Part shown: positions 54,501-64,000 of the stretch, piece by piece
Layout of the letters: every line of letters starts with the position of its first letter
Numbering within the stretch: the stretch's first letter is position 1
Assembly (NCBI RefSeq): GCF_000143535.2
Contig: NC_037325.1
Location: 124,001-188,000 of the forward strand
DNA length: 64,000 bases
Source: Botrytis cinerea B05.10
Lineage: Eukaryota; Ascomycota; Leotiomycetes; Helotiales; Sclerotiniaceae
Reading direction: 5' to 3'
Made by a program: the position numbers and the translations under genes
Notes under the pieces: model-generated
Seen by the model: only the letters and a program-made list of their open reading frames with translations
Databases searched by the model: none
Told to the model about the DNA's origin: nothing

Positions 54501-57317
54501 AAGCTGGGCATGAGGCGAATTGAAGAATTTGATTGGACGGAGCTTCGCGGGAGAGGCGGTTTCTAAGTTATTAGCTGTGAGAGTTTCTGTATGGAGGACT
54601 CTAGTAAACATGATTCTATAGGTCAATGAACAAGCTAGTTAATTAAGCAGCGAAGGTATTATGCGTGATAGTGCTTACTTGATTGCAATTAGTTTTTTTT
54701 TTTTGGTGGTCAGATAACTTGCAACGTGCGAATGGATGCTTGCTTGCTTCTCGAATCAATGCTTGAGTTAGCCTCCTACGCGTCCTGTATATCTGTCATG
54801 ACATGGTAGACCGAGTTTACGAGCTGAGATTCAGAGTGAAGAATGTGTAGAGGTGTGTATGTGAAATCAGAAATAGATACTAGCAAATAAACAATATGAG
54901 ATAGGGTGTCATTCACTCAACGTGTGCAGCAAGCTACATTGCATATGTTGGTCATATTTGGGGTCGCTACATGTCGGATCAAGTCTGCCTTTTGATCTTC
55001 ACATTTGATGTGCAAACTACTGGAAAGCTAGAACCACGACATCATAACGGACGGGCATTCTATGCATGCACTACGACACCACCTTTTGATAATAGTAATA
55101 TATTCAACACACGCAGAATGTAGGTGTGCGGATCTTGGATGTTCGGGCATGATTTCTTTGGCCGATGGATAGACCAATTGATCAAGTAGCCTATGGATAG
55201 ATAGGTGAGTAAATTATGGACACCTTACATTTGTCAGAATGGAGTTACAGTGCGTTAGCATCGGTGTGATTTGCTTGGTCAATGATTTCTGTATGACTGA
55301 CTCGCAAAAAATTGGTAAGATTCAGATAGAGAGGTGGGTAGATAGATACTAGATAGATGCACATGTATCTCTGCGCCTTGGTATACAAGACCTCGGATCG
55401 AGTTGTCACGATGAAAAGTATCGTGTATCAAACATGTAAGTAAATGCGGGACAATTTTGGGTCTACAATACGGTCTAGGAGAAATAAATATGAGGCGTGA
55501 AAAGTTTAGTTAGGAGTTAGCACGCACCGGTTGATTTCTGGGAATGAATAGTTTTGCAAACATAACCTGCGATGCTAAACTCGGGCCGATGCGGAACCGG
55601 TGGCAAGTATGTGGACTACGGAGATTTTGGTTGGGTGAGGAAGTGGTGGTGCCGTGATGGATGGGGTCGAGACCAGACCTTGTGGTCGGGGCCTTGGAAA
55701 GTTTAAAAGGAGTTGACTTGTCGCCTTACAATGATTGATTGATTGGTGTTGTGTAGATGTATTGGACGGAGAATAGAGAGAGAGAGAGAAGGTTAGTTGC
55801 ATGAGTAGTGAGGTGAGAGGTCGCTTCCGAAGCGTTGAGCATTTTTGGGATGACGGGGAAGTTGTTGGGAAGGTTCGGATTGAAATTTTGAGGCAGGTGG
55901 GTTAGGACAAAAATCGCAAATAAGATCGATGATTACTTGACCGATTGTTTGAGCGATTGAAAATTGACTGCATTGTATTGTACTCGGGTCACTATCGTCA
56001 ATCATCACAAGAACGCCTTACTTACTGATTGATCTATTGATCATTGTACTATGTATGCACACTAGATTTTATTGAAGTTTGCGATGACTTCAACGACACA
56101 AAAGATCTTGGGTTAGATAAGTGGATTGCCCTGTCATTTGAGTTGCATGCCCCATAATGACACGAGTATGATGTACTGTACCTACGTATGGTAGCTTGAC
56201 AGCATGTACACGCCTCCACCTTACATGAAAAATATGTATGGGGATATGATATACACGTTATAGTAGAACATGGTACCTACTTTGTACCTAACAATCCATG
56301 ATTTGCACGCACGGGGCATGATAGATGGTCGGAGATAGAGTTGTTTTGGTGATAGTGCGACAAAGTTGTAAGCAGGGCTGATAAAGAGGAGCTGGTTGGT
56401 TGTGGTTTGCTGGTGAGATGAAGGTGTGCTGGCGGGTCGGCAGGTCGGTCTAGTTCATAGGGTTGTTAGTTACCGAATATGGCACATGTGGGGACAGAAG
56501 GTGGAAGGAAAATGACTGCGGCTCTGGAGAGCGAGGAAGGTCGGTTTATGGGACGCGAAGGGGAGTTGTGGTGTGGTTGATTGTTGCTTTTTGGTGTTGC
56601 CAGAGGTGTTGGATTTTGGAAGATGAGAGGCGGAGGGACGTGTAGTGTGAAAATAGAAGGTCGTGTTGGGGTCTCAGGATTAAATCTGCGTGTTGAACAT
56701 GGGTGTCATGGGCGATGACGAGTGGTGGAGATAATTGTTCGCTGTCGCTCTTGAGCAAAGGCTGACATCAATAGCAATTCGAGAGAGAAAGGGTAGCCTT
56801 AGCATGATTCAAGGAGGGGTTACATTTTTGAGGTGATCATCTTTACATATATGCTGTGCTATTGCACAAGGGGGGTAGAGAATGACAATGTAGTTTGACC
56901 TCAAAATAGAATCTTGTTACCTACTTTCTTCCATCAATTAATTCTCGCGACACGAAGATGTGTTTGCTTAAGCGGAGGCAAATGAAGGGGCTTGAGCAAG
57001 AAAGCTTGGAAACTGTAGCAAAATCCCCTCCCCATTTTGAAGGTTGACTTGACAAGGAATTCATGATGTGAAGATTTCAATAAAGCCCATATCTCAAGCA
57101 ATTCTACACGCCAAAAAGGAAGTTGTCGTCGATAGAGCGTGATTACGCTTTGTTTGTTTATCAGAAACGTTCATTCTTTGTCTCGGAATGTCTCAGATAC
57201 TTCCGAACCGTGACTGCATCTGCAGCAGATTGATGAACCCCCGCTATTTACTGACGACGACGGAATCCCACTACAATCGACATCCATTCAATTCATCCTG
57301 TTCTCAATTAATTACAA
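51575..57317. other. Long region (5.7 kb) with no supportable protein gene
   Basis: Only short overlapping frames in conflicting phases. Base composition is ordinary, unlike the AT-rich blocks. It contains a C10 run at about 52218-52227 and scattered AGATAGAT/TAGATAG repeats at about 55195-55360. It may hold the extended promoter of the F-box gene, non-coding transcripts, or decayed sequence I cannot recognise. Confidence 0.45.
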
Positions 57318-58246
57318 ATGAGTACCAGAACATATCGTTTCATTCACAATACTATGGATTTAGCTTCACAGAATGAGGAAATAGTCACAGCAACGGAAGG
57401 TGCACTACGATACGAGATCAAAAGTGATAACGATATCGGGAAGCTCAGCTTATCGCAGTTTCCCGACGAGTTGATCCTCGAAATTCTATCATATCTAGAC
57501 GTCAATGACTTGCTAATTGCTTCACGAGTAAGTTGTAATCTTTATCTATTCAATACAAACCTCCTCAAACTATCATTCCTCATTTCGCCTTGAATAGTCA
57601 TTAATAAGTGTGCCCCCAGCTATCTCATCACCTACGAACCCTTTCCCTCGATCCCCTTCTCCATGCACAGCGTCTTCATGATGCATCCAACACCTTGTCT
57701 CGCCATCTTTCCCATCGAGCTCCTCTTACAGATCTTATGAGTCAACGAATATACATCACCCGGACTTCCCTTGCTGCCCGAAGTTTGGGGAGGAATCTTA
57801 TCAAGATAAAATTGAATAGGCAACTTGGGCAAAGACCTTCGATCGAGACGTTGGTGGAGAAAAATGTATTGCCGAAAGAATGCTATGGATACGGGAAAGG
57901 GAAAGTGGCACCTGGGCTAGTAGGGCTCAAGAGAAAGGTAGAGAGGGAAAGGGTTAAAGATGGACTGAGGGCGTGGGTGGATGGATGGAGGGGGAGGGTG
58001 GGGGAAAAGGAGAGAGAGATTGAGGGGACGAGAGAAGGGAAGGTGGAAGTAAGGTGGTTAGTTAGGAGGTTTGCTGGAAGGGATGTGGATAGAGGCGAGG
58101 GAACTGCAGGGAGAGGGCCGTGGGGTAAGAAGGTTGAGCGAAGGGAAATTCCAGCGAGGGCGAAGGTTCTGGGGCTGAGGAGATTTTGGGAGAAGGTTGG
58201 GAGAGAAGGTATGGGAGTTACTGGGAATGGTCTAGGTACTAATTGA
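57318..58246 (+). CDS. F-box protein (2 exons)
   Basis: Exons 57318-57527 and 57620-58246 give about 278 aa. The F-box is LSLSQFPDELILEILSYLDV with NDLLIASR, continued across the splice by LSHHLRTLSLDPLLHAQRL. The remainder is rich in Arg/Lys/Glu, with helices such as RVKDGLRAWVDGWRGRVGEK and ARAKVLGLRRFWEKVGREG. A second Met at residue 13 (MDLASQNEE) is an alternative start. Family knowledge: F-box proteins bind Skp1 and bring substrates to SCF ubiquitin ligases. No WD or LRR substrate domain is seen, so the target is unknown. Confidence 0.85.
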
Positions 58247-58841
58247 GGAACTCTTTTTCAGGCTGCGGGCTACTTATTTCCATCGTTTATATAATACGAA
58301 TTATAAAGGGCTTTTATCTGGAAGGGCTTGAGGCGGCTTTTTATTAAATGCATTTGAATAGGATCTGATATCTAGAATTTCGCTCTCGAAGCTTATTCCT
58401 AACAAAACTTCCGGGTGGGGTGGCTGCTACGCTTCCCTTGACCCCCTTCGAGCACATAATATTTCAAGTGAGATACATTAAAAACGAGCAAGTTTCCTAT
58501 TCTGAAGGAGTGGTTTCGTATGTCAGGACACGAGAGTATTTATTCTTTTAATGACAAGGACAACAGATGGGTAGGCAGCTAATAATATCTTACTATTGCC
58601 TTTAGTACGAAATTGTGACAACAAAGCATCCCATTAAGTACGAGCAAGTATAGTTCTCTTACACTTGTATGTATATCTATAGATGCCTTCTAGTTGCATA
58701 TAGTAGAGAAGATCCGAGATAGAAGGAGACACCGTTGGAGAATTGAAAAGTTACTTTGCCAACGAGTGTGATGTTTCCAACGTCCGGAAATCATACGCCT
58801 CACTTGAAATTGATCACGAACCTCTACCAGAATCCTCTCTA
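58247..58841. other. Convergent intergenic region
   Basis: 600 bp with no coding pattern, between the F-box gene and the 3' end of the amidase pseudogene. Confidence 0.5.
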
Positions 58842-60856
58842 CTAGTAACGTATCCTAACCGCATCTCGAAGATCGGTTCTCGGCTTAATATACGGATGTA
58901 CCGTTTTCTTTTTAATTGTTCTTTGCTCAAAGGCATATGCTAACCCAATGAGTTTTGCATCCGTAAATCTTGCTCCTAAGAAGCTGAAGTTAAATATAGG
59001 CTTGTTGTCAGTAATTGGCTGCGCTCCCCGAATCAATCAGCTTACGGAATATTAGGCCCCGCAGATACTATAGGCTGATCAGATGGTATTGCTCCCATCG
59101 GAACCGATGTGATGGGCGCGTCAACAACAGCAGCCCAGTTCGAAGAGAACAGAGACGGTAAAATAACATCATCGAGTTTATATCGCTTAATTAATCCGAG
59201 CAAACCTCCTTCTTTTCCACGGTATAGGGCTCGTTGATAAGCACGCCAGAACTTATAATCGGTATTGTTTCGATTCTCCAATACCACATCCCAAATATCA
59301 GTAGGTTTGTTTGGACAGTCCTCTAATGAACTGGACTGGGTCCATGCGCGTAGACCTTCTAAGTCTGTTATATTGCGCGAGTTGTATGCTAGTAAACTTA
59401 GGTATTTCTTCAGTGCCACAACAGAATCAGCTGCTACAACTTGGACGGTCAGTAAACCATTATTCCTGGATTCTTGTGCAGATGGGAAATCGGTATTCTC
59501 GATAATGATAGCGCCAGCTGATCGTAGAATCGCCAAAGATTTATTGAAAGCTTCAAGCATTGATCCCGTACTGTTATTTGACATGCTTGAAATCACATTT
59601 CGAGGAATGCCCAATCGAGCACCTTTGAGAGCCGAAAAATCGCACGCACTGACAAAGTCCAGGCCGGCTCCATACGGAATCCCAAAGGTATAGTTATCGA
59701 AAGGATCAACATCTACGATACTCTGAAGAACATAAGCGGCATCTTTGACACTCTTTTTCATCGGGCCAATCGTATCCATGTGCTCGCTAGCTGGGACTAC
59801 AAGATGGCGTGATGTCAATCCTACAGCTGTGACATTTCAGTAAGTAATCGAATTCATGATCAGAATTGCACATACTTGGCTTCATAGCAACAATTTTGTT
59901 GTAATGAGCAGGTGCTATGGTTGAACCACTAGTTTCCGCACCCAAGCAAACAGTTGCCAATCCCAGTCTTGAAATATTAGCAGCTTTTGATTATCACTGG
60001 ATATATCACTCACATCGCTGCCACCGCGCTACCACTCGAACTACCAGAGGGATCTTGCCGGGAAAAATACGGTCCATAAATTTGTCCGCCACGGGCTGGC
60101 CAGCCGTTACTGATGTTGAATGATCTGAAATGGCTCCATTGGCTGGGATTCGTCTTTCATAGGATAATGGCCCCAGATTCTCGAAGCTTTCTTGCGATGG
60201 TTGAATCTGCAGGCAATGTGGCCCCAACTAGTGCTTATGGTCCAGCAGCATTGTTCATTTTATCGTTTGTGGCGATCTATGGAAGATACTGCACACAGCT
60301 AATCAGTGTAGAACTCGCACAATGACAAACAGAAGACGAATTGAAGGAGAATTTGGTGCATTTGAGATGAAGAAAGGGCTTGTGCTGCAAGGCCCTTGGA
60401 ACTTAGAGACATAGCATACTACATCTTTCATCAAAATAGGAATTCCATGCAAAGGACTAAATTTTCAGCGTAAAGATGCCATGTTTATTCAATCTCAGAA
60501 CTCACCAGCGAATCATACCCACTGATCGCTCATCGTCGAGCATAGAGGCGATAAGTGTAGCATCAGGATTGATTTCGACCACTGCATTCAAAACATCATC
60601 GACATCAATGATTCGGGCTATATATGCCTATTGAACTAAATTAGGGTAGGTTCTAAGCTTATAAACGGGTGCTAAGATATCTTGCGTTGATAAAGTCGAC
60701 ACTGGTGAACTCTATATACTTGAGACCTTCTGCGAGATCTTCAGTGTTGGCTTGATTCAAACTTGGAAATATAATTTCAAAGAGATCGGTGTCGGTGGTC
60801 AAGCTTGAATTGGCACCACAAATGACTAAAGCGCAGAGTAGGATCCCAAGAATCAT
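58842..60856 (-). pseudogene. Secreted amidase (amidase-signature family), inactivated
   Basis: From ATG 60856 a signal peptide (MILGILLCALVICGANSS) and LAEGLKYIEFTSVDFIN lead through an apparent GC-AG intron to AYIARIIDVDDVLNAVVEIN. Further exons give PLHGIPILMKD (catalytic Lys), ATNDKMNNAAGP, DSTIARKLRESGAIIL, KTNPSQWSHFR, NGWPARGGQIYG, DPSGSSSGSAVA (catalytic Ser in the Gly/Ser block), ETSGSTIAP (second Ser) and VGLTSRHLVVPASEHMDTIG. The C-terminal exon has FLGARFTDAKLIGLAYAFEQ. Two stops break one exon: TAA at 60235-60237 (after NNAAGP, where relatives have an aromatic residue) and TGA at 60157-60159 (relatives have GKTN, so Gly became stop). The last splice is also ambiguous. The catalytic Ser-Ser-Lys motifs survive, indicating recent loss. 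Confidence 0.8.
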
Positions 60857-61510
60857 ATTGATTGAGTAATCGCGAAACTCAATAATGAAGTTGTTGGGGT
60901 TGTCCTTTCGATACTGTCACCCCATATGAGAGATGATCATAAGTCCAGTGAAAGATTTTCGAAAGTTCTTTTGATCAATTTAAATCCGTATAAAAGAGAA
61001 AGAAGGGGTGGTGACCAGATATAACAGATTAAGATGTTTTAAAGTCCCTTTTTTTTCTTCTTGATATAGATCTGGGATTGAGATTCATCTAAAGTATTTA
61101 AGTTTGATATAATCACTAAATAGTTGATTGTAAATGGGATGGTACAAACATTTCGAAGGTGACATAAGTGGCGCAAGTGGCTTCACGGCCAGTATCATAC
61201 AGTGCACACGCAATATGTGACAACTTGCTTCAAAGGGGACTTTCATGTTCAAACCCATTAAAAATAGCTTTCAGTTATTATTCAGATGTTCCAAGTTCCC
61301 CCGCTTGTAGTATCGTTTAGAATACTGAGTATACACATAATCAAGAGGATATCAAACTAAAGAAAAAAAGGAGAAATATGTCAAGTGTTCAATAACTTAC
61401 TTGCACACCAATAACAGCTCCAATAAATAATGCTTTTCCCGGGTTGTAGACTTGATTACTGTACTGAACAGATGTCATGCATATGCATGAAAGTGACAAT
61501 ATAGTATACA
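60857..61510. other. Intergenic
   Basis: 650 bp between the amidase start and the end of the sulfotransferase-like gene. No gene seen. Confidence 0.5.
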
Positions 61511-62548
61511 TTAAGTAAGCTGCTTGGATTTCATATATTCATAATGTGGCAAGGCATCTTTTACCAAAGTCTCCAAAATCCCCGCAATCTCATCTCCAAA
61601 CTCTTCTTTCCACTTCGCTACCTCTTCTTCAACAATTATCCCGGACGAAGTTTTCCCTTCCAAGATCCCAGAAGAAGATCTCAATGTAGAACTCATTCTT
61701 CTCCATGCAGGAGTTAATTCTCCCCAGTCTCGCTCGACCTTATCCACGTCCCACGAAAACTTCAATTTCGTAGGATCTGCTCCTATCATTTTTGCATATT
61801 TGACCATGATGCTGCGGTTCTTCATGATATCATCAGCATCCAGGACGATTGGCTCCTCTGTCCCTTGAGAGCAGTACCAATCATACAAATTCCTCGACCA
61901 TTTCATCGTCATTTGCATATTCCGAAATTTCCATTCCTTTTTCGTATATTCTAATCCCTCTATGTCTAGACGAGCTCTGATAAATGAAGGAATAACCAAT
62001 GCAGGATGACGAATTAAAAACGTTGGCATCCATTCCTTCAAAAATTCATCTGGTAGAAGTGTATCATTGCCGATGGAACGTGTTTGACTATCAAAAGCTT
62101 TCACAGTCCACCCCTCTTCCCCAACTTCTTCACCGTAAAGCAATTCCGTCAGCGCAACAGGATTTACGAGCCAATTAGCGTGTTCTTTAACATAAGCGAA
62201 TTTCCCTTCTGATTTCGCGGCAATAGCATGATCACGCAAATTTTCGAAGCAGGATTGATGAGCCGCTAGAGATTTCTTTCGATCATCTTCCGTCCAATCT
62301 TTCATATGTGGTGAATCGGCAGTGAAGAGATATTTCCGGGTGTTGTAACTGTCGACGAAGAAATATCCGTGTTTGGATTTTTCGGTTGTGTAGATGTTTG
62401 GTTGATTTTCGAGATTGAGGATCGTAACTAAGAGATTGGAGGCTGTGCGAGGACTGCTCAAGAGAAGGTGATTGCGGTATTGATTACTCATGATTGAAAC
62501 CTTGGTGAGTTTATTTGCATTGGAATTTGAGAACTGGAATGACTTCAT
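61511..62548 (-). CDS. Sulfotransferase-like P-loop protein
   Basis: Intronless frame of about 345 codons from ATG 62548. The family-like start is more probably the Met at 62491 (MSNQYRNHLLLSSPRTASNL, 326 aa), because LLLSSPRTASNLL is the expected first strand and PAPS 5'-phosphosulfate loop (compare RSGST-type motifs). Later blocks: FAYVKEHANWLVNP, FLIRHPALVIPSFIRAR, which fits the 3'-phosphate binding region, and PIVLDADDIMKN. Relatives in fungi are annotated as P-loop or sulfotransferase-family proteins and often occur in accessory regions; the acceptor is unknown. The gene appears intact. Confidence 0.7.
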   Translation of the reverse strand: MKSFQFSNSNANKLTKVSIMSNQYRNHLLLSSPRTASNLLVTILNLENQPNIYTTEKSKHGYFFVDSYNTRKYLFTADSPHMKDWTEDDRKKSLAAHQSCFENLRDHAIAAKSEGKFAYVKEHANWLVNPVALTELLYGEEVGEEGWTVKAFDSQTRSIGNDTLLPDEFLKEWMPTFLIRHPALVIPSFIRARLDIEGLEYTKKEWKFRNMQMTMKWSRNLYDWYCSQGTEEPIVLDADDIMKNRSIMVKYAKMIGADPTKLKFSWDVDKVERDWGELTPAWRRMSSTLRSSSGILEGKTSSGIIVEEEVAKWKEEFGDEIAGILETLVKDALPHYEYMKSKQLT

Positions 62549-64000
62549 GGGAGTTGAGATAATATATTCCAAGTTTGATGTACACGAGGTGACAGATATG
62601 TGATGTCACTAATCAATTAAGCGCATTGCATAGTATCGGGTATGTATGGCACATGCCAGATAGATCTGGCATACGACGTGCAACACTAACGAGTCAATTA
62701 CAACTATGTGAAACCTCTTAAAGATATTCCTCTTTTACAGGAAATTTCGGATAACGCGGTGCGGCGCTAACCTTGTACCCGCCCCCGAACTGGTCTCTAA
62801 ATTTAACTCAACCCTTATGCAGGCAATTGTAAACTTAGAAAAAGTAAAACAAACTAAAAGCATATCAGCCATAGAAATATTGGGATGTTGAACGTTGGTT
62901 GATTGTATGAGGTCCTTGCCGTTCCACCGCTATTTCAGACGCTCCTCTTTTACATCCTCATGAGTCATGCTGGAAGTGAAGTGTACCGTTTTTACATTGA
63001 TATCTCTTAATGGTATGTATGGAAAACAGCAATTGTTCCGACACGTAATATTAAAACCAGCCTCCGCTTTCTCGAGTGATACAAGGGTCTCTCAATGCTT
63101 TTCCGTGTGTTTAGGATTTTCGGACATTATTTTGTATATTGATACACTAGTAGAGCAATAGCATGTACATCACATCCAGACTTATTATCGTGATACTGCC
63201 ACGCTAAAGATAGACCCACCAGCAAACCCTCCACTAATTCTTGACCACTTGTTCTGAATCGACTCTTCTCCTTCAGAGGTACATGGAGGTTGCATTTGTG
63301 GCATTTTCGTCTAACAACAAATCAAAGGTTCATCCCGAGGTTTCACGAAACACATGAGAACATGATTTCTCCCGCCTTCTGTGGTCTTAGGAACCACGTC
63401 GTATAGATCATCATGCAGTATTGTATTACTCCAGCTTGCTATTTTTGGGAATATTCGGCACCATCCCAGTTCAATTTGATGGGCGGTTCGTGACAACAAA
63501 AAAGATACCAGGGTATCTTCGCAGGTATCAGAGCATAGAACTTGACAACGACAGCCTCCTCGCAGATTCCGAATTGCTTTTGGTAGAAATGTTATGGAAT
63601 AAGTGTTGTCTTCTTGATCAGAGCCCGATGACCAAAATAATCGGGAATTTTGAAATGACGAAAATCTGGGTACTTGCAATGTAATATCACAAGCTCCGGC
63701 GCATGATCTTTGAAGACATACCCCTCTCAAAACTACTCCCTAGTACTATGCTAAACAATCAATTCTATGACATGGCTATGGTGTCAAAATTCTCGGTGCT
63801 GAGACGGTCTTCTAACAGCTGTGCGGAACCATAGAAAGTTGTGAATCGTGAACTATAGCATGATTCTGTAGGATTGAAATATTGACCGCAGCAGTGACAA
63901 GGTGATTGATTGGCATCTGTCAATGAGACCCGATTCGTGCTGCCTCGGCGGCTGAAAGGCTGAATTGGTGCAAAGTAGCGCCGGAAGTTGTCATGAACGA
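62549..64000. other. Window end, no supported gene
   Basis: About 1.45 kb. On the minus strand 63311-63730 is an open frame with a plausible-looking tail (PKTTEGGRNHVLMCFVKPRD) but no ATG and no recognised domain; it could be the last exon of a gene extending out of the window. Confidence 0.3.

Overview
This window is from the nuclear genome of a filamentous ascomycete. The genes have short introns (46 to about 210 bp, GT-AG, with CTNA-like branch points), both strands are used, and the content is typically fungal: a HET-domain gene, a DUF3425 bZIP factor, UstYa (DUF3328) proteins, a kexin-processed repeat precursor, COX15 and an Ego1/LAMTOR1-like protein. A Ty3/gypsy chromovirus with 558-bp LTRs sits inside an AT-rich, RIP-like block. 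Gene style and this element recall Leotiomycetes such as Botrytis or Sclerotinia. That placement is inference.

Layout. 1-13.9 kb: 3' end of a berberine-bridge-type FAD oxidase; a Ras-like GTPase with a degenerate P-loop; a small ORF broken by TGA; an intradiol dioxygenase pseudogene; a mitochondrial 1-Cys peroxiredoxin; a HET gene with a poly-A frameshift; an acidic hypothetical gene. 14-17.8 kb: a TPT/DMT transporter and COX15. 18.3-31.6 kb: a candidate RiPP locus, all on the minus strand. It holds a secreted precursor with six GFFNN repeats at basic processing sites and two UstYa-family genes. The two UstYa genes are separated by AT-rich DNA and a 6.57-kb retrotransposon with apparently identical LTRs and a TTGTA target duplication. 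The element carries an antisense ORF with a full Zn2Cys6 cysteine pattern. 32.3-36.1 kb: a NYN-domain gene, a tRNA-Ser(AGA), a MITE-like element and a long hairpin. 36.3-44.7 kb: an atypical SDR, a DUF3425 bZIP factor, two aldo/keto reductases and a classical SDR. 45.2 kb: a 9-bp minisatellite. 46-51.6 kb: a Thr/Ser-rich surface protein, an Ego1/LAMTOR1-like protein and a small Cys-rich protein. 51.6-57.3 kb: a long stretch with no supportable gene. 57.3-62.5 kb: an F-box protein, an amidase pseudogene and a sulfotransferase-like P-loop protein.

How the genes work together. The strongest functional unit is the precursor plus the two UstYa genes. In ustiloxin/asperipin-type (dikaritin) pathways, Kex2 cuts a repeated precursor and UstYa oxidases cyclise the core. 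This core (GFF followed by Asn/Gly) has no tyrosine, so any product would differ from the Tyr-based members. The 36-45 kb redox genes beside a bZIP factor could be a second accessory unit, but no backbone enzyme is visible. Several accessory genes are visibly decaying (dioxygenase, amidase, probably HET and the 3' end of the NYN gene), while COX15, peroxiredoxin and the Ego1-like gene are intact.
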